From Cryomorphaceae bacterium ASP10-05a (GTDB lineage: Bacteria; Bacteroidota; Bacteroidia; Flavobacteriales_D; Sanyastnellaceae): a DNA stretch of 36,700 nucleotides. Numbering within the stretch: the first letter of the stretch is position 1; every line of letters begins with the position of its first letter. Under the pieces are notes generated by a model. The model saw nothing but the letters and a program-made list of their open reading frames with translations, was not told the DNA's origin and ran no database searches. Location of the stretch: NCBI GenBank assembly GCA_000981645.1, contig LAQC01000021.1, forward strand, positions 17,191 through 53,890. The letters run 5' to 3'. Shown in pieces: positions 17,894-27,655 of this stretch. Both the position numbers and the translations under genes were made by a program.

Positions 17894-18773
17894 TATTTCG
17901 TCCTGGTGGGTTAGCCTAAGCTCTGGAAAAAGAGCGAATTATAAGGGAGAGGCTCTTTTTAGCCGTTTGGTGTACTTGTGGGTTTTAATAAATGGACTAT
18001 TCTTATTGCCTATTATGGACTTGGTTATAGGGGTTGATGGGTATACGTATAGAACATCATTTTCACCCACTCTTAGAGATAATTTGGTTTACATGTTGAA
18101 TTATTCTCCAGAGCGATACGTAATTATTTACTGGTGTATGATGGCCGCATCATTTATGGCTCTTATTAATGTAGGAGGGATGCTAGCTCGTCTTCTGTCA
18201 TGGGTAAGCTTATTGATTATAGCTTCATCTACTAATCTCCTGTTTAACGCAGGAATCCATGTAGCGTTTAATTGGGCTTTTTTACTCATTTTCTTATTTC
18301 CTATGAGAGAGACTGATTGGAAAGTTTTGTTGTCAAGATTAGCGTTTCTTGGCGTGAAGGTCCAATTCCTAATTATTTATTTCTTTTCGGGTGTTTTTAA
18401 ACTCAAGGCAGAGGATTGGTGGAGTGGAGATGCTGTTCGCTTACTTTCTTTTTTACCTCAATATACTCCTGATTGGGCAGCCTCAATTCTGCAGTCAATG
18501 AATTGGCTGGCTATAACTGTGAATTATACAATTATGTTTTATTTAATTGTATTCCCATTACTAATATGGGTTAAAAGGATAAAGACACCTTTAATGATAA
18601 TAGGCTTAGGATTTCATCTCTACACAGCTTTAGTAATGGGGCTGTATGATTTTGGAGCCATTATGTTAATAGGCTACGTGCTATTTCTGTCTGAGGAGCA
18701 AACTGAGTGGTTGCTGAGCAAAATTGCGAAGCTCCCTATTGTTAAAGTACTCTCTTTTAAAATAAAGACTTAA
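17871..18773 (+). CDS. HTTM-domain integral membrane protein
   Basis: This encodes 300 residues with about 7-8 hydrophobic segments. The pattern fits the HTTM domain (vitamin K-dependent gamma-carboxylase N-terminal-like family): an N-terminal SRLVYLWVLINGLFLLP helix, the luminal loop GVDGYTYRTSFSP, LNYSPERYVIIYWCMMAA, STNLLFNAGIHVAFNWAFLLIFLFP, a VQFLIIYFFSGVFKL helix followed by EDWWSGDAVRLL, and LGFHLYTALVMGLYDFGAIMLIGYV near the end. It lacks the soluble C-terminal half of true gamma-carboxylases, so carboxylation is not implied. It overlaps the DUF5819-like gene by 23 bp at its start and the convergent moxR gene by 17 bp at its end. The molecular function of stand-alone HTTM proteins is not established. 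Confidence 0.85.
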   Translation: MVQRAFDNISSWWVSLSSGKRANYKGEALFSRLVYLWVLINGLFLLPIMDLVIGVDGYTYRTSFSPTLRDNLVYMLNYSPERYVIIYWCMMAASFMALINVGGMLARLLSWVSLLIIASSTNLLFNAGIHVAFNWAFLLIFLFPMRETDWKVLLSRLAFLGVKVQFLIIYFFSGVFKLKAEDWWSGDAVRLLSFLPQYTPDWAASILQSMNWLAITVNYTIMFYLIVFPLLIWVKRIKTPLMIIGLGFHLYTALVMGLYDFGAIMLIGYVLFLSEEQTEWLLSKIAKLPIVKVLSFKIKT

Positions 18774-19719
18774 TGATTTTCTCTACCGTGTATCCTTCAG
18801 CTTCAGCTTTATAGTTTCTTACTATTCTATGTCGTAAAATAGGGAGTGCCACTGCTTGCACATCTTCAATATCTGGTGAGAATTTACCGGCCAGAGCTGC
18901 ATGGCATTTTGCACCTATGATTAGGTATTGCGAAGCTCTAGGACCAGCACCCCACGAAAGGAAGCTTTTAGTCACTTCTGGCGCGTTATCATTATTAGGC
19001 CTTGTCTTAGATGCTAGTCTAACCGCGTATTCGATAACATTATCGTTGACAGGTATTTTTCTTATGAGGTTTTGAAAATAGGTGATTTCTTCTCCATTCA
19101 GTATGGGTTTTAATTGAACTGACTTATTTCCTGTAGTACTTTTAACAATATCTACTTCTTCTGAAAATGAAGGGTAGTCCACCCAGATGTTAAACATAAA
19201 CCGATCTAATTGAGCTTCGGGTAACGGGTAAGTTCCTTCTTGTTCAATAGGGTTTTGTGTAGCCAATACGAAGAAAGGGCTATCTAGTTTGTAATTTGTT
19301 CCGGCTGCAGTTACTGATCTTTCCTGCATAGCTTCTAGAAGTGCTGACTGAGTTTTGGGCGGGGTTCTGTTAATCTCATCAGCTAAAACGATATTAGAGA
19401 AAAGGGGTCCTTTTACAAATTTAAACTCTCTGTTTTCTCCTAAAATCTCAGAACCAATTATATCTGAAGGCATGAGGTCTGGAGTAAACTGAATTCTATT
19501 AAACTTTAACCCTAAAGAATCAGCAATTGTATTAACTAAAAGCGTTTTAGCTAATCCTGGGACTCCCACTAGGAGACAATGTCCATTACTAAAAATACTA
19601 ATGAGTACGTTTTTGATAGTTTCTTCTTGTCCAACGATTACTTTTCCTATCTCGTTCGTAAGTGCTGAGTATTTACTTCTTAAAGCTTCTAAGGCTTCTT
19701 TATCTGAACTGAAATTCAC
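18757..19719 (-). CDS. MoxR-family AAA+ ATPase
   Basis: This encodes 320 residues, the usual size for MoxR proteins. It shows the Walker A motif GVPGLAKT (residues 52-59), Walker B VLADEINR (about 110-117), the sensor segment FFVLATQNPIEQEGTYPLPEAQLDRFMF, and the C-terminal lid with GAGPRASQYLIIGAKCHAAL and LRHRIVRNY. MoxR ATPases act as chaperones that help assemble or activate partners, often VWA-domain proteins or DUF58 proteins, but no such partner follows here: the next gene is the convergent HTTM gene, overlapping by 17 bp. It is the last gene after three SurA/parvulin-like genes, an order I recall as recurring in Bacteroidota. The start is GTG at 19719, with an exact -7 element upstream, so it can be transcribed separately. 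Confidence 0.93.
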   Translation of the reverse strand: MNFSSDKEALEALRSKYSALTNEIGKVIVGQEETIKNVLISIFSNGHCLLVGVPGLAKTLLVNTIADSLGLKFNRIQFTPDLMPSDIIGSEILGENREFKFVKGPLFSNIVLADEINRTPPKTQSALLEAMQERSVTAAGTNYKLDSPFFVLATQNPIEQEGTYPLPEAQLDRFMFNIWVDYPSFSEEVDIVKSTTGNKSVQLKPILNGEEITYFQNLIRKIPVNDNVIEYAVRLASKTRPNNDNAPEVTKSFLSWGAGPRASQYLIIGAKCHAALAGKFSPDIEDVQAVALPILRHRIVRNYKAEAEGYTVEKIIKSLF

Positions 19720-19743
19720 TGAATATTATTTAGTAGTTATGAC

Positions 19744-19771
19744 CAAATTTAGCCATTAATTTTGAACCCAA
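19744..19771 (-). promoter_or_regulatory. Promoter of the moxR-type gene
   Basis: On the minus strand TTG (19771-19769) and TAAATTTG (19751-19744) are separated by 17 bases, matching the Bacteroidota TTG-N17-23-TAnnTTTG pattern. The -7 element lies in the 36-bp gap between the SurA-like gene and the GTG start; the -33 part lies inside the end of the SurA-like gene. Confidence 0.55.
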
Positions 19772-21114
19772 TTATAACGATAATCACATTCTAGATACTC
19801 TTCATTTAAACGCTTATAAGTGGTGTCAAGTTTCTTTGAAATCCATTTTTCTAGAGCTTTATTCTGAAGTTCAGATTCTGCTATTTGTTTTAGTAGTCTG
19901 TAATCATCCTTCATGTTAGCTACATGAGCGTCTGATCGTGAGTTTAATAAAAATATTCTATAGTCTCGTTGTCCTGCTTGGCCTTCAAATGGAATCGGTT
20001 CGCTGATTTCACCTGGACTTAATCTATTTAGAACGAGCGTGATTCTAGGGTCTACCTTACTGAGTTCGTGTTTAGTCCCGCCATTGTTCGGGTTTACTAC
20101 TTTTCCTGCAGCATTCTTGGTGTCTTTGTCTTTACTGAACAGACCAGCGGCACTAGAAAAAGAGAGGCTGTCTTTTTGTATGAGTGTTCTTATTGTATCT
20201 AGTTCTAGTTTCGCTTTTTGATTATCTATTTCGAGTATTTCGACAGTATTTAGTATGTGACAAACGGTATAGTACTTTCCCGATTTCTCTTCTAATCGAG
20301 CTATGTGCCATCCAAAATCAGTCTTAAAGGGTTCAGATATTTCTGAGGGCTGAAGATTGAGTACAGCTTCTTCAAATTCAGGTACCATCGTGCCTCTTTC
20401 CACTTTTTTATAACATCCCTGATTCTGACTATTGGCTGATCCAGGGTCTTCGGAATAGAGCGTAGCATAGATCCCGAATTTGTATGGGTTTTTCTCAAGC
20501 TCTTTTTTGTATCCTATAAGCTGGTCTTTTATTAATTTCTCTTGATCTTTTTGAACTTCAGGATTGATAACTATTTGTGAGTATTGCACTTCCGACTCTA
20601 TAAGAGGAAGAGAGTCCTTGGGAATTGAATTGAAGTATTCTGTAACTTCATTGGGAGTTACTCTTACGTTCTGTGTGATCTCCCCCTGCATTTTTTGGGT
20701 TAGAATCTGGTCTTTTACTTCTGGGCGAAAATCTTCTTTTAATTGGGAAGCTGTTTTCCCATAAAATTTCTCGAAATCTTTTTCACTCGGAAATTGAGAG
20801 ATGTAATACTCTAACCTTCGCTCTAGTTGACTTTCGACTTCATCATCAGTAACTTCTAAGCTATCTATCTTAGCTTGATTAATTAAAAGTTTTTGATAGA
20901 GCAGCTCCTCTACTACAGCGCATTCAGCTTCAGGGTCTATCTGGAAGCCTTCATTTTTCATTTCAGTCTTTCTCCCTTCTAAGTCTGATTTTAGCACGAT
21001 TTCATCCCCTACTACTGCTATTATCTCGTCTATTATTTTATCCTTTGAAATCTGAGCTTCAGCTGATATAGCCGTGAAGGTCAAAAGGAAAACACATATG
21101 AATTGTCTAATCAT
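19756..21114 (-). CDS. surA: SurA-like periplasmic peptidyl-prolyl isomerase / chaperone
   Basis: This encodes 452 residues, close to SurA length (about 430). A signal peptide (1-20, MIRQFICVFLLTFTAISAEA) leads into the SurA N-terminal helical domain (about 25-165, with IDEIIAVVGDEIVLKSDLE and LLYQKLLINQAKIDSLEVTDDEVE). Two parvulin-type domains follow (about 170-275, ending in GWHIARLEEKSGKYY, and about 278-390). The first has the usual VPEFEEAVLNLQPSEISEPFKTDFGWHI run; the second is less conserved. The role would be folding and escorting outer-membrane beta-barrel proteins. Its ATG overlaps the stop of the upstream lipoprotein gene by 4 bases (ATGA), and the MoxR gene follows after 36 bp. 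The symbol is based on domain order and is not certain orthology. Confidence 0.87.
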   Translation of the reverse strand: MIRQFICVFLLTFTAISAEAQISKDKIIDEIIAVVGDEIVLKSDLEGRKTEMKNEGFQIDPEAECAVVEELLYQKLLINQAKIDSLEVTDDEVESQLERRLEYYISQFPSEKDFEKFYGKTASQLKEDFRPEVKDQILTQKMQGEITQNVRVTPNEVTEYFNSIPKDSLPLIESEVQYSQIVINPEVQKDQEKLIKDQLIGYKKELEKNPYKFGIYATLYSEDPGSANSQNQGCYKKVERGTMVPEFEEAVLNLQPSEISEPFKTDFGWHIARLEEKSGKYYTVCHILNTVEILEIDNQKAKLELDTIRTLIQKDSLSFSSAAGLFSKDKDTKNAAGKVVNPNNGGTKHELSKVDPRITLVLNRLSPGEISEPIPFEGQAGQRDYRIFLLNSRSDAHVANMKDDYRLLKQIAESELQNKALEKWISKKLDTTYKRLNEEYLECDYRYNWVQN

Positions 21115-21965
21115 TCGAAATATTTAATCTTGTTTTCTCTAACCGCTTTCTGGTAAAGGTCAATTTTTAATTTTTTTAGTGCACTTTGCTTTCTCCTGTT
21201 TAAAATCAACGTTTTTATCTTTTCGATGACAACGTTTAAAGGAGCGGGCTCATCTTTTAACTTGTATTCAGATATGTAAACGAAATATCTGAAATTTTCG
21301 GATTCAAAATCAATGAATTTTTGGTTTTTTAAGAAAGATTCGTTGTTATAGACTTCCACAGGAACTATATCTAGAAACTCCCTCAGATACCACCATTCAG
21401 TGCTGTCAGAAGAAAAATGAAAGGTAGCGCCATTTTCACTGCTAAAGCTTTTTAAATGATTAATTTCCGTTAAAGGTGAGGAAAGTAGTTTCCTGATTTT
21501 ATACTTGTCTAAATTTTCTGCCGAAGAGGCTATTTTAAGGAAGTTATATCGAAGAATATAGTCACTTAAAATAAAACTATTTTTATTTGAATTATAGTAT
21601 TCAATGATTTCTGATTGACTAATGGCAGTATCAAGGTTTTGTTTAATAAACTCATTTTCATAAGCATAAACGAGGAGATTGTTTTTCTCTTGTTCGAGTT
21701 CTTTGGTGAAGTCTTTTAAGCTGTCAGTCAGGTTTCGTTCTGCCTGTGCCACTAGCATCTTATTTTTCACCCAGTTCTCTATAATCCCCTGCGCTAGTCT
21801 AGTGCTATCCTCTTCGGTTAAGGCATCATCTAGTTGTTGGTGTAGTTCGCTTTTGGTCAATACGTCATCAAAAACCTGAACGAGGATTTCATCATTTCCC
21901 TCGTTATTCTCACAAGAAAAAAGAAAAAAAGAAAAAAATAATAAACCGATTACCAGTTTAGTCAT
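21111..21965 (-). CDS. SurA-N-like lipoprotein, degenerate parvulin-related chaperone
   Basis: This encodes 284 residues with a lipoprotein signal (LLFFSFFLFSCENN, Cys18), so the mature protein should be lipid-anchored in the envelope. The first half resembles a SurA N-terminal domain (DDVLTKSELHQQLDDALTEEDSTRLAQ, NWVKNKMLVAQAERNLTDSLKDF, LDTAISQSEIIEYYNSNKNSF). The segment where a parvulin domain is expected (about 135-250) keeps the length but lacks the usual E-x-F-x-x-x-A and G-W/Y-H-I motifs, so catalysis is doubtful. It overlaps its upstream neighbour by 8 bp and its downstream neighbour by 4 bp, placing it firmly in the chaperone operon. Three homopolymeric T runs (7, 7 and 6) lie in the signal-peptide codons and could be slippage-prone. 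Confidence 0.75.
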   Translation of the reverse strand: MTKLVIGLLFFSFFLFSCENNEGNDEILVQVFDDVLTKSELHQQLDDALTEEDSTRLAQGIIENWVKNKMLVAQAERNLTDSLKDFTKELEQEKNNLLVYAYENEFIKQNLDTAISQSEIIEYYNSNKNSFILSDYILRYNFLKIASSAENLDKYKIRKLLSSPLTEINHLKSFSSENGATFHFSSDSTEWWYLREFLDIVPVEVYNNESFLKNQKFIDFESENFRYFVYISEYKLKDEPAPLNVVIEKIKTLILNRRKQSALKKLKIDLYQKAVRENKIKYFE

Positions 21966-23916
21966 TTGCTATAGAGTATAGCACGTCTTTATGCACTGTG
22001 TAATTATACTTTGAACGTAGTTCGTCTATCCATTGCTGTTCTAAATGTCCTTGAAAGTCAGAAGTAATTATACCCTTTGCTTCTTTAAGTTCTTTCTCCT
22101 TTGATGGAATAAATTCAATCAATTTGACTACATAAAATTTTCCTTCAGATTCCACAACGGTAATGTCATCTTTAGAGTTGTTTATGTTTTCTAGATAAGC
22201 TTTTTCGTCAACAGAGAATATTCCGCTTTCATAATTAGCGTTCAACTCAGAAGAGTCGTTTATGATAGCTAGAATAGAATCTTTATCTACTTGGTTGGAT
22301 AAAAGCCCCATTATTTCTGTAGATATAGATGCAGTGTTTGTGCTGTAGGCATTAACACTAAATCTGTCAGGCCAAGTATAATTAGGTTTGTTGTTTTGGT
22401 AGAACTGTTCGAGTCCAGTGGTGTCCTTTATGGCCTTAGACCAGACAAGCTCATCCGTTAATTCGAATAATAAAATTCCATCTCTGTATTCTTGCATTAG
22501 CTGTCTAAAAGGCTCATGCTTTATTTCTAATTTGGAGTCTTCGTGAGCTAATAATTCCTCATCTATCCAATCAGAATAGGTGTTTTTAATAAATGTTTCC
22601 GCCACATCAGTACTGGCTCTTCTTTTCTTTTTAGTCATGTAAGAATTGAAGTCTGCTAATGTAAATTTTTTGTTTTCTATAGTAAGGGCTTTTTTCTTTA
22701 ATTTCTTCGGCTTAGTCATTTTCCAATCCTTAGTAAAGAAGGAAGAGTCTACACTTTGATATATGTGCTTTAAATTTTCTTCTTTAGTACATATAGCATA
22801 TTCTTTTTTTAATTTATTAAGAAAAGACTTTTTGGTTTTTTCAGCTCTTGAATCCTTACTTACTTTAGTTTTAATTTCAGCTTTCAATTGATCAAAATCT
22901 CCGATTACTTTCTCGTCTAATTTTTGAATAATGTGCCATCCATATTCTGTGTTAAATGGCACAGAAACACTGCCAGAATCTTTCAGGTTGAAAGCTACAT
23001 CTTCAAACGACTTAACCATTTTTCTAGTTCCAAACCAAGGGAGCTTACCTCCTTGTTTAGACGTAGTAGCATCTTCAGAGTATTTTCTAGAAAGGTCACC
23101 GAATTCTTCTCCATTGACGTATTTCTGGTAAATCTCATTTATTTTTTCTTCAGCTCTTTTTTGGGTTGCGTCATTAGATTGGTTTCCTGCCTTAGTCATT
23201 ATGTGAGCTACTAATACTTCACCCCTTGCTGGTCTTTTTTCCTCTACTTTTAGGATGTGGTATCCGTAGCGAGTTCTTAGTATGTGAGAGACGTTCCCTG
23301 GTTCAGTATTGTAAGCTGCCTCTTCAAAAGGATATACCATTTGGAACGCAGAGAAAAAACCCAAATCACCACCATTATCTTTTACAGAAGGGTCTTCAGA
23401 TCCTCCAGCACCTTTAGCCACAGTCTCGAAATCCTCACCTCCCGATGTGATTCTATCTCTTAACGTTTTTATTTTATTCCAGGCTTTTAGCGTATCTGCT
23501 GGTTCAGCATCTAGGGCTACTCTTACAAGAATATGTTTGGCTTTGACTTCGGTTTGTTTGCGTTCATAAGCCTGCTTAGTAAGCTTGTCCAGTAAGTCGC
23601 TATCTGTAAGGTAGGGTCTGGCTAATTGTTTTCTATATCCTTTGAGTTCAGCTATGAAAGCTTTGTTCGTGTCTAGTTTAGCATCTTTAGCCGCCTTAAC
23701 TTTAAGTTTGTAATTGACAAAAAGTTCAATATACTCGTCTAAGGCTGCTTGAGTGGTTATGTCCTCGTTGTTGTTTTTTCTGAAAATGTATTCAAAATCT
23801 CCGAGAGTTATGTCCACGTTTTCTAAGGTCATTATAACAGCGTCATTGTCATTTTGAGTAAGCCCAATAAACCCTATAAAAATCGAGAATATGCTAGTGA
23901 AGAAAAATCTTTTCAT
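21958..23916 (-). CDS. Multi-domain parvulin-type peptidyl-prolyl isomerase
   Basis: This encodes 652 residues. A signal peptide (about 1-20, MKRFFFTSIFSIFIGFIGLTQ) is followed by a SurA-N-like helical part (about 25-115), a first PpiC domain (about 120-225, with KAKHILVRV, GGDLGFFSAFQMVYPFEEAAY and RYGYHILKVEEKRPAR) and a second PpiC domain (about 230-340, with VAHIMTK, GGKLPWFGTRKMVKSFEDVAF and EYGWHIIQKLDEK). A long C-terminal part (about 370-650) contains further chaperone-like helices and a degenerate third module. It would help fold outer-membrane and secreted proteins in the periplasm. It is the first of three chaperone genes; guaB lies 54 bp upstream, and an exact -7 element in that gap suggests a separate promoter. 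Confidence 0.9.
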   Translation of the reverse strand: MKRFFFTSIFSIFIGFIGLTQNDNDAVIMTLENVDITLGDFEYIFRKNNNEDITTQAALDEYIELFVNYKLKVKAAKDAKLDTNKAFIAELKGYRKQLARPYLTDSDLLDKLTKQAYERKQTEVKAKHILVRVALDAEPADTLKAWNKIKTLRDRITSGGEDFETVAKGAGGSEDPSVKDNGGDLGFFSAFQMVYPFEEAAYNTEPGNVSHILRTRYGYHILKVEEKRPARGEVLVAHIMTKAGNQSNDATQKRAEEKINEIYQKYVNGEEFGDLSRKYSEDATTSKQGGKLPWFGTRKMVKSFEDVAFNLKDSGSVSVPFNTEYGWHIIQKLDEKVIGDFDQLKAEIKTKVSKDSRAEKTKKSFLNKLKKEYAICTKEENLKHIYQSVDSSFFTKDWKMTKPKKLKKKALTIENKKFTLADFNSYMTKKKRRASTDVAETFIKNTYSDWIDEELLAHEDSKLEIKHEPFRQLMQEYRDGILLFELTDELVWSKAIKDTTGLEQFYQNNKPNYTWPDRFSVNAYSTNTASISTEIMGLLSNQVDKDSILAIINDSSELNANYESGIFSVDEKAYLENINNSKDDITVVESEGKFYVVKLIEFIPSKEKELKEAKGIITSDFQGHLEQQWIDELRSKYNYTVHKDVLYSIAND

Positions 23917-23944
23917 TTGTAGTTAATTACTTGTTTTGCTTGCG

Positions 23945-23952
23945 CAAAATTA
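23945..23952 (-). promoter_or_regulatory. -7 promoter element of the chaperone operon
   Basis: The minus strand reads TAATTTTG, an exact TAnnTTTG match, 28 bases before the ATG of the multi-domain parvulin and directly after the hairpin that follows guaB. No clear -33 TTTG is seen. Confidence 0.5.
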
Positions 23953-23953
23953 C

Positions 23954-23970
23954 AACTCTTATTATAGAGT

Positions 23971-23971
<1 letters not shown>
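23954..23971 (-). terminator. Weak hairpin after guaB
   Basis: AACTCT, a six-base loop and AGAGTT form a perfect 6-bp stem starting at the last base of the guaB stop codon. It is followed on the minus strand only by GTAATTTTG, a poor U-tract that overlaps the next promoter. It may attenuate read-through but is not a strong intrinsic terminator. Confidence 0.3.
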
Positions 23972-25461
<1,490 letters not shown>

Positions 25462-25485
25462 TTACCGTTAAAAAATAAATTCGAG

Positions 25486-25493
25486 CAAATATA
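25486..25493 (-). promoter_or_regulatory. -7 promoter element of guaB
   Basis: The minus strand reads TATATTTG, an exact TAnnTTTG match, 36 bases before the guaB ATG in the 69-bp gap after the T9SS-secreted protein gene. No convincing -33 element was seen, and no purine-riboswitch-like structure was recognised in the short leader. Confidence 0.5.
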
Positions 25494-25518
25494 CTAATTA
25501 ACTAGTGTATAAAGACGT

Positions 25519-27636
25519 TTAATTCGCGTTGAATATCAGCATGGTTAATGAACCTCTATCTTCATAAAGCTTACCGGAACCGTCTTGGATCTCTATATAA
25601 TACATATAATTCCCTTCTTGAATCAGGTTGCCATTTTTAGTTCCATCCCACCCTAGGTCTATATCTCGCGATTCGAATATTTGCTGCCCCCAGCGATTAT
25701 AAATAACCATTCTGTAAGTAGTGAAATCAGCAAATGAAATGACAGGCATAAATTCATCGTTAATTCCATTAATAGAAAAGGCATTCGGAATCCAAATCTT
25801 AGGGGGTTGAGTAACACAAATCTCATTAGATAAAGAAATAGCATTAGAAATAGGATTGTCGTTTTCGCTGGCTTTTATCTGATAACAAAATTCACCTTTA
25901 GTAGTTAGGAATTCTTCCACATCATCTTCATAAAACCCTATGCTGGATTGATTTGAGGCTAAAAACTGTGGAACCCCTCCATCGATGGTTCTGTAGATGT
26001 CGTATGAGTCTACCCCAGTTGTCCAACCCTCATATCCTGACCAGGAAAGGGTGTTTACCAAATTGTCTGGATTGGCTAATCCAGACAATAGAATAGTTTT
26101 GCCAATATTAGAAATAGCCGATGTGTCGGAGCACTCATTTATTAATGCTATTACGTATTCATAGCTGTAAATTTGCGGCTCCACATCAGTATCAGAGAAG
26201 GTGAGTTCAGTTAGAGTTTGAGCTATTTCGAAATCGACATCTCTATAAAAAGACTCGTTTTCTGCCTTGCGGAGCAATGCATATTCGAATGGAGTGGTTG
26301 TAGGACTCGTGTTAACTTTTATTTCTATTTCAGTCGCAGATGTTATTGAGGCAGACACTAATGAAAACCCTGTAGGAAGAGGAGGTGCACTAACGCCAAG
26401 AATTTTAATGTTTGACAGGGCAGTGGCCTCTTGAACGGTTGGGTCACTGCTGTATGCTTTAATGAAGTAAGAGTAGGTTTCGTTTGGTGAGATTGACTCA
26501 TCTCTGAATTCATACTCAGCGGCAGCTATAGATGCCAAAAGCTCATCTGCACCGCCATTGGTTCTTCTGTATACTTCACTGTAGGCTACTCCGTTTTCTC
26601 CCCATGGAGGTGTGGTCCAAGCCAGGTCGACAAAATCCTGACAAACCACCCATTGACAATCTAAATAAATAGATGATTGATCATTAGGACAGATTGTAGT
26701 AGCGCCTGGGAGTACAGTTGGGCTTAAATTAGGTGTTGGGCAGTTATCAAAGGATGAGACCAAGTAGTTTTCAGGGGAGGTTCCTGGAGAGGAATTAATA
26801 TCTAAAAAACTAGTTGCGGAAGGGTTTGATATCGTCTGTAGTTCAATCTGAGAATTGCCAATACATTGATATATTATATAACCAGCTAGATCAATGGCGG
26901 AAGGCTGAAACCACTCTAATTGAGCAAATCCCGTTAGCGAGTCCACCGTTACGGTTGTGACAACAGGGATGCCTGGGTCCGATTGATCCTCTACTTGGAG
27001 CGTGATTATATTTGATGACGAAGAGCAAGACGCAGTAGGCTTTTTTAAATCTACTCTGAAGTTCACCAAATCATCGCAGACTTTTACTTCGTGGTCATAG
27101 CTATTTAAACCTGTTTCATAGTCGAAAAAACCATCAAGAATCCAATTCCCTGCTGGGAATTCATAATAAACCTCATAAATAGTTCCTGCTGGTAAGAAAG
27201 ACCCAGTTGGTAAGGGGTCCGCCCACATTAAATCTACTAAACCAAGTGTTGTATCTGATGTGCCTGATAGGTTTATTGTACAAAGCGAGTTAGATTCAAG
27301 GATAACCGCTCCACTTCGGATAACCCAAATCTGATAACAGTACTGTTGACTATTAGCATCTACTCCTGGGGAATTATCTGTAATTGATATGGAGGTGATG
27401 TCTGTTATTGCAGCCCCTGTGCTGGTGAAGACTGCCTCAGCGGGTAGCTTTCTGTTAATCTGATAGCCAGTAAAATCAGCATCTACATCCATATATTGTT
27501 CCCAGGAAATAGTGATTGAGCCATCATTATTTACTACTAGACATTCTATTTCAGACGCTACCTGCCCTGTTAGCATCAGCGGAAGAAGGCCGATAACCAG
27601 TAGACTTAGCTTTATTATGTGTGCGATAATCTGCAT
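25519..27636 (-). CDS. T9SS type B-sorted surface protein with fibronectin type III repeats
   Basis: This encodes 705 residues. A signal peptide (about 1-25, LSLLVIGLLPLMLTGQ) is followed by about six divergent fibronectin-III-like modules across residues 30-610 (for example ITISWEQY with YQINRKL, AQLEWFQPS with GYIIYQC, VDLAWTTPPW with EVYRR, TLSWSGYEGW with YDIYRT). The C-terminal 90 residues are a gliding-motility-associated (CHU_C-like) type B sorting domain: IPNAFSINGINDEFMPV, YRMVIYNRWGQQIFES, LGWDGTKNG and GNYMYYIEIQDGSG. The protein should cross the outer membrane by the type IX secretion system and be surface-attached or released. It stands alone between guaB and a divergent DUF6089-like gene. 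Its binding target is unknown; no enzyme domain was seen. Confidence 0.9.
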   Translation of the reverse strand: MQIIAHIIKLSLLVIGLLPLMLTGQVASEIECLVVNNDGSITISWEQYMDVDADFTGYQINRKLPAEAVFTSTGAAITDITSISITDNSPGVDANSQQYCYQIWVIRSGAVILESNSLCTINLSGTSDTTLGLVDLMWADPLPTGSFLPAGTIYEVYYEFPAGNWILDGFFDYETGLNSYDHEVKVCDDLVNFRVDLKKPTASCSSSSNIITLQVEDQSDPGIPVVTTVTVDSLTGFAQLEWFQPSAIDLAGYIIYQCIGNSQIELQTISNPSATSFLDINSSPGTSPENYLVSSFDNCPTPNLSPTVLPGATTICPNDQSSIYLDCQWVVCQDFVDLAWTTPPWGENGVAYSEVYRRTNGGADELLASIAAAEYEFRDESISPNETYSYFIKAYSSDPTVQEATALSNIKILGVSAPPLPTGFSLVSASITSATEIEIKVNTSPTTTPFEYALLRKAENESFYRDVDFEIAQTLTELTFSDTDVEPQIYSYEYVIALINECSDTSAISNIGKTILLSGLANPDNLVNTLSWSGYEGWTTGVDSYDIYRTIDGGVPQFLASNQSSIGFYEDDVEEFLTTKGEFCYQIKASENDNPISNAISLSNEICVTQPPKIWIPNAFSINGINDEFMPVISFADFTTYRMVIYNRWGQQIFESRDIDLGWDGTKNGNLIQEGNYMYYIEIQDGSGKLYEDRGSLTMLIFNAN

Positions 27637-27655
27637 ATTTGATGTTCTTATTTAA

